Shown here piece by piece: positions 1-6,815 of a stretch of DNA of 17,097 nt. Position 1 is the first letter of the stretch. Each line of letters begins with the position of its first letter. The stretch lies in contig CAKUKP010000070.1 in NCBI GenBank assembly GCA_934663625.1, positions 1-17,097 of the forward strand, read 5' to 3'. Both the position numbers and the translations under genes were made by a program. The stretch comes from an uncultured Clostridia bacterium. Its GTDB lineage: Bacteria; Bacillota; Clostridia; Christensenellales; Aristaeellaceae. The notes beneath the pieces were generated by a model. That model did not search any database, had not been told where the DNA came from, and worked only from the letters and a program-made list of their open reading frames with translations.

Positions 1-1040
1 GAAGTTACCGGATCGAGATAACCATCCGAAGTCAGTATCGCCATGTCCTCAATTCGGCAGCCGCCGAACCCGGGGAAATATACGCCGGGTTCAATCGTGA
101 TCACGTGACCGGGCACCAGCACGGTTTCGGATCCCCGATTCACCCGGGGCTGTTCATGAATAAAAAGTCCAACGCCGTGTCCGAGACTGTGCCCGAACGC
201 GCCGGGATAACGCGCATCCAGCATATCGCGCGCAATCTTATCCAGATCGCCGCAGACCATGCCGGGTCTGACCGCCTGAAGCGCCGTCATATGCGCATCG
301 TATACGCGATCGTAAATCTCGCGCAGACCATCGCTCACCTTGCCGAACGCGATGGTGCGGGTCATATCGCTGCAATAACCGTTAACCTTCGCGCCGAAAT
401 CCAGCGTGAGCATCTCGCCCTTTTCGATCACATGATCGGAAGGCACCGCGTGCGGCAGGGAGCCGTTGATGCCCGCGGCGGAAATGGTGTTGAAGGCGTT
501 GCCTTCGCTGCCCAGATTCAGCATTTCATAATCCAGCAGAATCTGCACCTGCTTTTCGGTCATGCCCGCGTGCACCTTGCCCAGCAGGTTTTCAAACGCA
601 CGGCACGCGATGGCGGCGGATGCGCAGATCGATTCGATCTCGCCCGCGTCCTTTACCATGCGAAGCTCTTCCGCGATGCCGTCCGCGCTCGTAAGCGTTA
701 CAAAAGGCAGGTGCTTATTGAGCGCTTCGCGGCTGGAATAGGAAAGGAAATCCTCCTCCACGCCCAGCGTGCGAACGCCGTGCGCGTCCGTCAGCTCCAG
801 CACCCAATCGCGCTCCGGCTTTTCCTGCGTGGTGCGCACCACGCGACAATCCGGCGATTGACGCTCCGCCTGTTCGATATATCGAAAATCGGTGATGATC
901 ACCGTTTCCTGCGCGCATACAAATACGCTGCCCTCGCCGGTATAGCCGGTCAGATAGCGCATGTTTTCGCTGCGATGAATCAGTGCCGCATCCATTCCGG
1001 CTGCCGAAAGCTTCCCTCTGAAAGCCGTCTTGCGATCCAT
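1..1040 (-). CDS. M24-family Xaa-Pro aminopeptidase (3' end cut by window)
   Basis: Metal-dependent cytosolic peptidase of the pita-bread (M24B) fold, expected to release N-terminal residues preceding proline. 346 residues are visible, and the family is usually about 355, so only a short C-terminal piece is missing. An N-terminal creatinase-like domain (about 1-125) precedes the catalytic domain. All five canonical metal ligands can be read: D214 (LDFGA), D225 (SDMTRT), H288 (GHSLGHGVG), E317 (ITIEPG) and E331 (CRIED). The ATG at 1040 is chosen because a GGAGG (1048-1052, minus) lies 7 nt upstream, with a TATAAT -10 beyond it. The next gene upstream is the SRP RNA gene, which ends in its own terminator, so this gene starts a new transcript. 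In many Firmicutes this gene precedes efp, but that lies outside the window. The assignment as aminopeptidase P-like rather than prolidase rests on the family pattern only. Confidence 0.93.
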   Translation of the reverse strand, partial: MDRKTAFRGKLSAAGMDAALIHRSENMRYLTGYTGEGSVFVCAQETVIITDFRYIEQAERQSPDCRVVRTTQEKPERDWVLELTDAHGVRTLGVEEDFLSYSSREALNKHLPFVTLTSADGIAEELRMVKDAGEIESICASAAIACRAFENLLGKVHAGMTEKQVQILLDYEMLNLGSEGNAFNTISAAGINGSLPHAVPSDHVIEKGEMLTLDFGAKVNGYCSDMTRTIAFGKVSDGLREIYDRVYDAHMTALQAVRPGMVCGDLDKIARDMLDARYPGAFGHSLGHGVGLFIHEQPRVNRGSETVLVPGHVITIEPGVYFPGFGGCRIEDMAILTSDGYLDPVT

Positions 1041-1069
1041 GGTCACGCCTCCTCACAAAAACACATTTT

Positions 1070-1098
1070 ATTATAGCATAGCATTGCAAAAAAATCCA
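1070..1098 (-). promoter_or_regulatory. Promoter of the M24 peptidase gene
   Basis: On the minus strand there is a perfect TATAAT (1070-1075) and, 17 nt upstream, a weak -35 TGGATT (1093-1098). It sits between the ffs terminator and the GGAGG of the peptidase gene. The -10 is convincing and the -35 matches only three of six consensus positions. Confidence 0.6.
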
Positions 1099-1162
1099 GT
1101 ATCCCGACGCAGTTTTTTACGCCTCAGCATGATTTTTATATTAAATATACGAAAACGGGATA

Positions 1163-1296
1163 AAAAAAGCCCGCGGGTTCAAACCAGGCATACCCCGCGG
1201 CGCGCGCCAACACTCTGCTTATTGCTGCTGCCTTCCGGCCCTGACAAGATTCACAGCATGACGCCGCACGGGACCCAATCATCATCACCCGCAGAC
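1163..1296 (-). ncRNA. ffs: Signal recognition particle RNA, small bacterial type
   Basis: Read on the minus strand, the sequence around 1221-1250 gives the conserved SRP tetraloop hairpin: GTCAGGGCCGGAAGGCAGCA, the domain IV signature with the GGAA loop and asymmetric internal loop that bind the Ffh M domain. The 5' part (1287-1292, GCGGGT) pairs with the 3' part (1173-1178, ACCCGC), extended by a G·U and a C-G pair, closing a long rod of about 120-130 nt without an obvious Alu-type domain. The closing helix is followed directly by seven T residues (1162-1168), so it doubles as terminator. A good promoter sits upstream. Exact mature ends are inferred. Ffh, the protein partner, is encoded at 5461-6813 on the other strand. 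Confidence 0.93.
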
Positions 1297-1302
1297 TTAA
1301 TA

Positions 1303-1331
1303 ACTATAGCATATTCGATTCCGTTTCGCAA
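1303..1331 (-). promoter_or_regulatory. Promoter of ffs (SRP RNA)
   Basis: On the minus strand, TTGCGA (1326-1331) and TATAGT (1303-1308) are separated by exactly 17 nt. The predicted start is about 1296, just before the 5' strand of the closing helix of the SRP RNA. The upstream TIM-barrel gene ends at 1372 with no terminator in between, so read-through could also contribute. Confidence 0.8.
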
Positions 1332-1371
1332 GTATTTTGCAGAAATTTTTCATGATAATCTGCGGAACGTA

Positions 1372-2151
1372 CTATATACACTGCGCCAGATCGCGAATGC
1401 ATTCGCACGCCGCACATGCATCCGCATCGAAATCATCCCATTTGCCCTCGCAGGTAATCCGTCCGGAATATTCCATATCGCGCAGCGCTTCCAGAAGCCC
1501 GCGGTAGTCCTGCCCATCCCCCGCCTTCGGCAGGCGGTTGCCCAGCGCGTTGGACGTGCGCACGTGCCAGAGCAGCCCGCCCGTTCGCCGCAGCATATGT
1601 ACCGATTCGGATTCCATCGCCATATGATAGCCGCTCACCGCCACGCCCACGCGATCCAGATTCAGCATTGCCGGAATCAGCATCGCCTCGGACGCGCGGT
1701 TAATGAAATCCGCATCGCGCCGGCAGAGCGGCAGGATCGCCGCGCGCAGATCATAGCGGGCGGCATGCCCCTGCACGATGCGAATCAGATTGCCCATCTG
1801 CCGCCATGCCGCGGCGGGATCACAGCCGCGCGGTACTTTTCGCGAAGCGGCGCAATCCAGCAAAATGATCTCCGCGCCCAGCGCGCGCGCCGTTTCAAAG
1901 GATCGATCCAGTGCGCAGTGAATCCCCTGCGCGGATACCCCGCCGCCGATGATTTCCATGCCGTCCGGCAGCATTCCGCACACCACCTCGGCGTACAGAT
2001 CGCATTTTTCCATCTGATCCGCCATGGCGCGGTATGCGTCGATGTCCATGTTCAGCACTTCGTTCAGATTCAATTCGATATAGTCAAAGCCCGCGCGGGC
2101 GGCGGATTCAATCCGATCCACGGGCGCGCAGACGCCGATTCGCACGTTCAT
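1372..2151 (-). CDS. Sugar-phosphate isomerase/epimerase-like TIM-barrel protein, degenerate metal site
   Basis: 259 residues, fitting the AP-endonuclease-2/xylose-isomerase-like TIM-barrel superfamily. The start MNVRIGVC, the segment GFDYIELNLNEVL, and the end PKAGDGQDYRGLLEALRDMEYSGRITCEG follow the family pattern. Substrate is unknown. In the D-tagatose 3-epimerase type the metal is held by Glu, Asp, His and Glu. Here the expected first Glu is L140 (ILPL), the Asp is S173 (VSGYHM) and the second His is R198 (WHVRTS); only the last Glu, E235 (CEG), and H176 remain. By inference it may not be a conventional metal-dependent isomerase. The ATG at 2151 is preferred over a TTG at 2166 because GGAGGT lies 8 nt before it and overlaps the TTG codon. 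It is transcribed divergently from fba and ends just upstream of the ffs promoter. Confidence 0.82.
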   Translation of the reverse strand: MNVRIGVCAPVDRIESAARAGFDYIELNLNEVLNMDIDAYRAMADQMEKCDLYAEVVCGMLPDGMEIIGGGVSAQGIHCALDRSFETARALGAEIILLDCAASRKVPRGCDPAAAWRQMGNLIRIVQGHAARYDLRAAILPLCRRDADFINRASEAMLIPAMLNLDRVGVAVSGYHMAMESESVHMLRRTGGLLWHVRTSNALGNRLPKAGDGQDYRGLLEALRDMEYSGRITCEGKWDDFDADACAACECIRDLAQCI

Positions 2152-2194
2152 TGTATGTACCTCCAAATGACGTATCTATGCAAGTTCCGAAAAC

Positions 2195-2223
2195 AGTATA
2201 CTCAAAACGCGCCCGTCCGTCAA
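2195..2223 (-). promoter_or_regulatory. Promoter of the TIM-barrel gene
   Basis: On the minus strand, TTGACG (2218-2223) and TATACT (2195-2200) have a 17-nt spacer, an almost consensus sigma-A promoter. The start point would be near 2188, giving a leader of roughly 36 nt that contains GGAGGT. Confidence 0.82.
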
Positions 2224-2231
2224 TGAATGTT

Positions 2232-2260
2232 GGATTTTAGTGCAACTTTGGTTAAAATCC
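2232..2260. promoter_or_regulatory. Inverted repeat between divergent promoters
   Basis: A perfect 8-nt inverted repeat, GGATTTTA (2232-2239) and TAAAATCC (2253-2260), with a 13-nt spacer. It lies between the -35 boxes of the divergent TIM-barrel and fba promoters, where an operator for both could sit. No match to a known operator is recognised; the role is inferred from position and symmetry. Confidence 0.4.
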
Positions 2261-2281
2261 ACCGTCATTTCGCGCTTACGC

Positions 2282-2309
2282 TTGATTTCATGCAGGATTG
2301 TGGTATAAT
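2282..2309 (+). promoter_or_regulatory. Promoter of fba
   Basis: TTGATT (2282-2287), a 16-nt spacer, and a perfect TATAAT (2304-2309). The predicted start is about 25-30 nt before the fba ATG, so the leader is short and holds only AAGGGG as ribosome binding site. Confidence 0.8.
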
Positions 2310-2342
2310 GTGTACAGTCCAAATATAAGGGGTGTATATTTT

Positions 2343-3326
2343 ATGGCAATCGTAACTTCGAAAGAGATGTTTGCGAAGGCTTATAACGGTGGCTACGCCA
2401 TCGGCGCCTTCAACGTAAACAACATGGAAATCATTCAGGGCATTACCGAAGCCGCAATCGAGAATCGCGCTCCGCTGATTCTGCAGGTTTCCAAGGGCGC
2501 CCGCGCATATGCAAAGCATGTGTATCTGATGAAGCTGATCGAAGCGGCCATCGCCGATGCGGAACAGACCGCCGGTTTTGACCTGCCCATCTGCGTACAT
2601 CTGGATCACGGCGACACCTTCGAGCTGTGCAAGAGCTGCATCGACGGCGGTTTCTCCTCCGTCATGATCGATGGTTCCAGCAAGTCCTTCGAGGACAACA
2701 TCAAGCTGACCAGGCAGGTTGTTGAATACGCGCACGATCACGGCGTTGTGGTCGAGGGCGAACTGGGCACCCTGGCCGGCGTTGAGGACGAAGTAAAGGT
2801 ATCCGCCGAGGATTCCTCTTACACCCGTCCCGAAGAAGTAGAAGAGTTCGTCAACCGCACCGGCGTTGACTCTCTCGCCATCGCCATCGGCACTTCCCAC
2901 GGCGCGTACAAGTTCACCGCCGCACAGTGCACCCGCAATGCGGACGGCATCCTCGTGCCCCCGCCGCTGCGCTTCGACATTCTGGACGAAGTTGCCCGCC
3001 GCCTGCCCGGCTTCCCGATCGTTCTGCACGGATCTTCCTCCGTTCCGCAGGAATTCGTAAAGATCATCAACGAAAACGGCGGCAAGATGCCCGATGCAGT
3101 CGGCATTCCGGAGGAACAGCTCCGCGAAGCCGCGAAGGGCGCAGTCTGCAAGATCAACATCGACTCCGACCTGCGTCTGGCGATGACCGCCAGCATCCGC
3201 AAGTACTTCAATGAGCATCCGGATCACTTCGATCCCCGCCAGTACCTGAAGCCCGCCCGCATCGCGATCAAGGATATGGTTGCGCATAAGCTGGTTGACG
3301 TTCTGGGCTGCAACGGCAAGGCTTAA
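2343..3326 (+). CDS. fba: Fructose-1,6-bisphosphate aldolase, class II
   Basis: Zinc-dependent cytosolic aldolase of glycolysis and gluconeogenesis that cleaves fructose-1,6-bisphosphate to dihydroxyacetone phosphate and glyceraldehyde-3-phosphate. 327 residues. The catalytic motif HLDHGD gives the proton-relay D88 and zinc ligand H89. E140 (EGELG) and the other zinc ligands H186 (GTSHGAYK) and H229 (IVLHGSS) are present. The phosphate-binding GS after H229 and NIDSDLR at about 272-278 also fit. The family is 285-350 residues, and this is one of the longer Firmicutes-type forms, with an extra segment around 191-220. The ATG at 2343 has AAGGGG about 10 nt upstream. Monocistronic: its own promoter and a strong terminator flank it. 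High expression is likely from the promoter quality and the uniform codon choice. Confidence 0.97.
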   Translation: MAIVTSKEMFAKAYNGGYAIGAFNVNNMEIIQGITEAAIENRAPLILQVSKGARAYAKHVYLMKLIEAAIADAEQTAGFDLPICVHLDHGDTFELCKSCIDGGFSSVMIDGSSKSFEDNIKLTRQVVEYAHDHGVVVEGELGTLAGVEDEVKVSAEDSSYTRPEEVEEFVNRTGVDSLAIAIGTSHGAYKFTAAQCTRNADGILVPPPLRFDILDEVARRLPGFPIVLHGSSSVPQEFVKIINENGGKMPDAVGIPEEQLREAAKGAVCKINIDSDLRLAMTASIRKYFNEHPDHFDPRQYLKPARIAIKDMVAHKLVDVLGCNGKA

Positions 3327-3344
3327 TTGCAGTAACAACTTTCG

Positions 3345-3383
3345 ATCTCCGCCGCGTTTTTCGCGCGGCGGAGATTTTGTTTT
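3345..3383 (+). terminator. Rho-independent terminator of fba
   Basis: Perfect 12-bp stem: ATCTCCGCCGCG (3345-3356) pairs with 3364-3375 across a 7-nt loop, followed by TTTGTTTT. It closes the fba transcript before the deacetylase promoter. Confidence 0.92.
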
Positions 3384-3432
3384 CGCCATAAAAAACTTCC
3401 CATAAAATTTCTGTCCCGCCATATTTTTAGGT

Positions 3433-3461
3433 TTGACCGAATCGCACATATGTCGTATAAT
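3433..3461 (+). promoter_or_regulatory. Promoter of the polysaccharide deacetylase gene
   Basis: TTGACC (3433-3438), 17-nt spacer, TATAAT (3456-3461). Transcription would begin near 3468, giving an unusually long leader of about 115 nt that contains a hairpin module also found near 9070. Confidence 0.85.
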
Positions 3462-3515
3462 ATGTGTGTCACGAGCCAAACAGGCACGCGCAGAACAAGC
3501 AATCAAATCTTCCCC

Positions 3516-3543
3516 TTCGACAAAATCGTGAGATTTTGGCGAA
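3516..3543 (+). repeat. Hairpin module in the deacetylase leader, shared with 9059-9081
   Basis: TTCG-a-CAAAATC, loop GTGA, GATTTTG-g-CGAA: an 11-bp stem with a single mismatch. Bases 3517-3539 are identical over 23 nt to the reverse complement of 9059-9081. It lies in the transcribed leader, 40 nt before the start codon and upstream of the AAGGAG at 3567-3572. It has no T-run, so it is not an ordinary terminator. Confidence 0.75.
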
Positions 3544-3582
3544 AGCAACATACACGTATCATCTTGAAGGAGATGTTTGCGA

Positions 3583-4977
3583 ATGAGTGAAAATAATCGC
3601 CGCTACGCGCCCGAACATCGTCCCGCGCCGCGCCGCGCTTCCGGTGCGCAGGGCGCGCCGGTTCGCCGGTCGGCTGGTTCGGGCAGCGCCCCGCGTCACG
3701 CTGCTCCGGCTTACGCCATGCGCACCGGCGCAACCCGCCGCCGCGAAGCGATGCGCAGGAAGCGTCAGCGCCGAATGATTCTGTATATCGGCATCGCCGT
3801 CGTCGTGCTCGCGCTGATTGTGCTGCTGATCGTATTGCTGACGGGCAAGCCCGCGGATGATCCCGCCGTGCCCGCGTCCGCGCCGCTCAATCTGGAAAGC
3901 CCCGCGCCCACGGAAACCGCGCTGGAGCGCGCCATGGCAGCGCTTCCGGGCACAGACGAAGTTCCCGCGACCGAAGCGCCGACGGTGGAACCGACCGCCA
4001 CGCCCGAACCGGTAAAAACCACGGGCGTCGATTCCGTTTCCTCCGATCCCGTCCGCGCCGCGCGCGCATCTACGCGCGTTGAACAGAAGGAGGGCTTCCT
4101 GCCCGTGCTGACCAGCGCGAACACCGAAGAAAAGATCATCGCCATCACGGTGGACGATTGCTTTCAGGTGAACAATCTGAAGAAGATTCTCGAACTGGTA
4201 ATGCAGTACGATGGCAAAATCACGCTGTTCCCCATCGGCGAACAGGCGATGCGCGAAACCCATCAGCCGGTCATCAAGGCCGCATGGGAAGCGGGCATGG
4301 AAATCGAAAACCACACCTACACGCACAACGGGCTTTACAAGTGCGATGATGAAGAACTCGCGCGCGAAATCTACGTGCAGAATTACGCGCTGAGTTATAT
4401 TCTGGGCGGCGAATACAAATGCCATTTCCTGCGCCCCAGGGGCGGCGACGCGCGCTGGGATCAGCGCATCCACGCCTACTGCGAACAGCAGGGCTATTAC
4501 GGCATCGCACATTGGAGCGTTTCCGGACGTTCCTCTACCGTAATCAACGAACTCGCGCCGGGCGCGATCTTCCTGTTCCACACCACGGATACCGATCTGA
4601 AGGTGCTGCGCGAACTGATCCCCGCGGCGGCGGCGGCGGGCTATAAGATGGTCACACTGAACGAAATGTTCGGCTACGATGATAACGAATTCACCCCGTG
4701 CGAAATCAGCCGCGATATGCCGGAGGTGCCGCAGCTGCAGCCGTATGAGGAAGTGCTGGTAACGCTCAAGAAGGGCACCTATTCGCACACCGTGTATCGG
4801 ATTCAGGAACGCCTGAAGGAACTGGGCTACACCCGCGATGATCCGGACGCATGCTTCGGCGATAACACCAAATCCGCCGTGATGGCGTTCCAGAAAAAGG
4901 CCGGGCTGGATGCGGACGGCATCGCCGGACCCGATACGCAGCGGGCGCTGTTTGCCGATAGCGCGCCGCACGCCTAG
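3583..4977 (+). CDS. Membrane-anchored NodB-type polysaccharide deacetylase with peptidoglycan-binding domain
   Basis: 464 residues, probably acting at the outer face of the membrane on peptidoglycan or another N-acetylated polysaccharide. Order of parts: a very basic cytoplasmic tail (1-64, many Arg and Ala), one transmembrane helix (about 65-87), a Pro/Thr/Glu-rich linker (88-165), a NodB domain (about 180-365) and a C-terminal PG_binding_1 domain (about 394-458). NodB motifs: metal pair D191-D192 in ITVDDCF (the usual Phe is Val), H244 and H248 in NHTYTH, R284 in RPRGG (a variant of RPPxG), W311, and H333 in FLFHT. All core catalytic residues are present. The ATG at 3583 has AAGGAG 10 nt upstream; a TTG two codons earlier is less likely. 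Own promoter, then a terminator overlapping the next promoter. The exact substrate is not readable. The same PG-binding fold recurs in the protein at 15251-16879. Confidence 0.9.
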   Translation: MSENNRRYAPEHRPAPRRASGAQGAPVRRSAGSGSAPRHAAPAYAMRTGATRRREAMRRKRQRRMILYIGIAVVVLALIVLLIVLLTGKPADDPAVPASAPLNLESPAPTETALERAMAALPGTDEVPATEAPTVEPTATPEPVKTTGVDSVSSDPVRAARASTRVEQKEGFLPVLTSANTEEKIIAITVDDCFQVNNLKKILELVMQYDGKITLFPIGEQAMRETHQPVIKAAWEAGMEIENHTYTHNGLYKCDDEELAREIYVQNYALSYILGGEYKCHFLRPRGGDARWDQRIHAYCEQQGYYGIAHWSVSGRSSTVINELAPGAIFLFHTTDTDLKVLRELIPAAAAAGYKMVTLNEMFGYDDNEFTPCEISRDMPEVPQLQPYEEVLVTLKKGTYSHTVYRIQERLKELGYTRDDPDACFGDNTKSAVMAFQKKAGLDADGIAGPDTQRALFADSAPHA

Positions 4978-5002
4978 CGCGGGATAATAAATGTTGAGAT
5001 TC

Positions 5003-5043
5003 GGTGATGTCAAGCGATTTTGCTTGACATCACCTTTGTTTTG
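5003..5043 (+). terminator. Terminator of the deacetylase gene, overlapping the ylxM promoter
   Basis: Perfect 13-bp stem: GGTGATGTCAAGC (5003-5015) pairs with GCTTGACATCACC (5022-5034), loop GATTTT, followed by TTTGTTTTG. The 3' arm of the stem contains the -35 hexamer of the next promoter. Confidence 0.9.
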
Positions 5044-5052
5044 CGGTATACT
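5024..5052 (+). promoter_or_regulatory. Promoter of ylxM-ffh
   Basis: Consensus TTGACA (5024-5029), 17-nt spacer, TATACT (5047-5052). It is the strongest-looking promoter of the window. The -35 lies within the terminator stem of the upstream gene, and the symmetrical TGTCAAGC...GCTTGACA around it could also serve as a protein site. Confidence 0.88.
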
Positions 5053-5060
5053 AAACAGGC

Positions 5061-5079
5061 TGTCAAGTGATTTTGCTTG
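5061..5079 (+). repeat. Second copy of the TGTCAAG...GCTTG motif in the ylxM leader
   Basis: Bases 5061-5079 match 5008-5026 at 18 of 19 positions, 53 nt apart. The second copy lies at the start of the ylxM transcript, and its right side (GCGG instead of ACAT) has lost the outer pairing, so it would make only a weak hairpin. Probably a local duplication; a regulatory site is possible. Confidence 0.55.
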
Positions 5080-5092
5080 CGGGGGTGTCGGT

Positions 5093-5452
5093 ATGGCGGA
5101 TGTGGAAGATCGCGTGGCGATCACATGGCTGATGGATTTTTACGGCCCGCTGCTGACGGAGCACCGCCGCGAGGTCGCGCGGCTGTACTGCGAAGAGGAT
5201 TTATCCTTATCGGAAATCGCGGAACAGCTTGGCATCACGCGGCAGGGCGTATCGGATGCGCTGCGCAAGGCGCGCGCGCAGCTGATCGATTATGAGGAAA
5301 AGCTGGGTCTGGCGGCGCGGTATCGCGCGCTGACGGATCAGGCGGAGATATGCATGCGTTCCATCGCGGCGCTGAAGGTGCAGCCCGGATGCGAAGCGCA
5401 GCTGGAAACGGCGCGGCAGGCGCTGACGGAATTATTACGGATTGAGAGGTGA
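5093..5452 (+). CDS. ylxM: YlxM-type helix-turn-helix protein of the SRP operon
   Basis: 119 residues of the UPF0122 (YlxM/p13) family, a small protein usually encoded directly before ffh in Firmicutes and thought to be linked with the SRP pathway. The sigma-70 region-4-like helix-turn-helix is clear at about 36-60 (LSLSEIAEQLGITRQGVSDA), preceded by the family pattern ITWLMDFYGPLLTEHRREVARLYCEEDLSL. The ATG at 5093 is chosen because it follows GGGGGTG and matches the family N-terminus; the open frame extends 34 codons further up, but that part runs through the promoter and terminator. The stop TGA (5450-5452) lies 8 nt before the ffh ATG, within the ffh ribosome binding region, so translation of the two is probably coupled. 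Confidence 0.92.
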   Translation: MADVEDRVAITWLMDFYGPLLTEHRREVARLYCEEDLSLSEIAEQLGITRQGVSDALRKARAQLIDYEEKLGLAARYRALTDQAEICMRSIAALKVQPGCEAQLETARQALTELLRIER

Positions 5453-5460
5453 AGTTCCAC

Positions 5461-6813
5461 ATGGCGTTCGAGGGTTTGACCGAAAAATTGCAGGGCGCTT
5501 TTAAGAAGCTTTCCGGCAAGGGAAAGATTTCGGAGGCGGATGCAAAGGCCGCCATGCGCGAGGTGCGCATGGCATTGCTGGAGGCGGATGTAAACTTCAC
5601 CGTTGTGAAGGACTTTATCAAGCGCGTGACCGAGCGCATCGTCGGCTCCGAAATCATGGAAAGCCTGACCCCTGCGCAGCAGGTCATCAAGGTGGTCAAC
5701 GAAGAACTGACCGCGCTGATGGGCGGCACGAACGCAAAGCTCACCTATTCCCCGCAGGCGCCGACGATCTACATGATGGCGGGCTTGCAGGGCGCGGGCA
5801 AAACCACGATGTGCGCCAAGCTCGGCAACATGATCAAAAAGGGCGGCAAAAAGCCCCTGCTGGTGGCGTGCGACGTATATCGTCCGGCGGCGATCAAGCA
5901 GCTGCAGGTAGTCGGCGGTCAGGTCGGCGTAGAGGTATTCGAGCGCGGACAGGGCAATCCGGTGCAGATCGCGAAAGAAGCGGTCGATCATGCGCGCTAC
6001 TATGGCTTCGATCCCGTGATCATCGATACGGCGGGTCGTCTGCACATCGATGAAGCCCTGATGCAGGAATTGCGCGATGTGCGCGATACGGTGCATCCGA
6101 AGGAAATCCTGCTGGTTGTAGATGCGATGACCGGTCAGGACGCGGTCACGGTGGCCAGCACGTTCAATGAACAGCTGGGCATCGACGGCGTGATCTTAAC
6201 CAAGCTGGACGGCGATACCCGCGGCGGCGCGGCAATTTCGGTGCGCGCGGTAACGGGCAAGCCGATCAAGTTCTGCGGCGTGGGCGAAAAGCTGACCGAC
6301 CTGGAGCCCTTCCACCCCGACCGCATGGCGAGCCGCATTCTGGGCATGGGCGATGTGCTTTCGCTGATCGAAAAGGCGCAGGAAAGCTTTGATGAAAAGC
6401 AGGCGGTGGATCTTACCCGCAAGATGCGCACGAACGCATTCACGCTGGAGGATTATCTGGAGCAGATGAACCAGCTGAACAAGATGGGTTCGATCAAGGA
6501 CATGCTGAAGATGATCCCCGGTCTGGGCAGCAAGATCAAGGACGCGGACATCGATGAGGATAAGATGAACAAGGCGCAGAAGAAAAATGTCGCCATCATC
6601 CTGTCCATGACGCGCATGGAGCGCCGCAACCCCGATATTCTGAACGCCAGCCGCAAACGCCGCATCGCGGCGGGCAGCGGCACCACCGTGCAGGAGGTCA
6701 ATCTGCTGCTGAAGCAGTTCGATCAGGCCAAGGAAATGATGAAAAGCATGATGGGCGGCATGAAGAAGGGCAAAATGCGCAAAATGCCATTCGGCGGAAA
6801 GCTGCCGATGTAA
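5461..6813 (+). CDS. ffh: Signal recognition particle GTPase Ffh (SRP54)
   Basis: 450 residues. Binds SRP RNA and signal sequences of nascent chains and delivers ribosomes to FtsY at the membrane. Domains: N (1-about 95), G (about 100-300) with P-loop GLQGAGKTT (108-116), DTAGR (189-193) and TKLDG (247-251), and the Met-rich M domain (about 325-450) with the RNA-binding RRNPDILNASRKRRIAAGSG (388-407) and a Met/Lys/Gly-rich tail. Length is typical. The ATG at 5461 (MAFEGLTEKLQ, the usual Ffh start) is preceded by GAGAGGTG 9 nt upstream; a GTG four codons earlier overlaps the ylxM stop. Its RNA partner ffs is at 1163-1296. The gene is followed by a long hairpin-rich element, not directly by rpsP. 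Confidence 0.98.
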   Translation: MAFEGLTEKLQGAFKKLSGKGKISEADAKAAMREVRMALLEADVNFTVVKDFIKRVTERIVGSEIMESLTPAQQVIKVVNEELTALMGGTNAKLTYSPQAPTIYMMAGLQGAGKTTMCAKLGNMIKKGGKKPLLVACDVYRPAAIKQLQVVGGQVGVEVFERGQGNPVQIAKEAVDHARYYGFDPVIIDTAGRLHIDEALMQELRDVRDTVHPKEILLVVDAMTGQDAVTVASTFNEQLGIDGVILTKLDGDTRGGAAISVRAVTGKPIKFCGVGEKLTDLEPFHPDRMASRILGMGDVLSLIEKAQESFDEKQAVDLTRKMRTNAFTLEDYLEQMNQLNKMGSIKDMLKMIPGLGSKIKDADIDEDKMNKAQKKNVAIILSMTRMERRNPDILNASRKRRIAAGSGTTVQEVNLLLKQFDQAKEMMKSMMGGMKKGKMRKMPFGGKLPM

Positions 6814-6815
6814 CC

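Noticed and set aside
105..1076. Plus-strand open frame of 323 codons
   Set aside because: Antisense to the M24 peptidase, whose five metal ligands and ribosome binding site are all on the minus strand.
1137..1149. AT-rich palindrome TATATT-A-AATATA between ffs and the peptidase promoter
   Set aside because: Short, made of A and T only, and about 60 nt from the -10. It could easily be chance in a run of AT-rich intergenic sequence.
3559..5124. 521-codon minus-strand open frame opposite the deacetylase
   Set aside because: It runs through the terminator and promoter of two genes and is antisense to a protein with complete NodB motifs.
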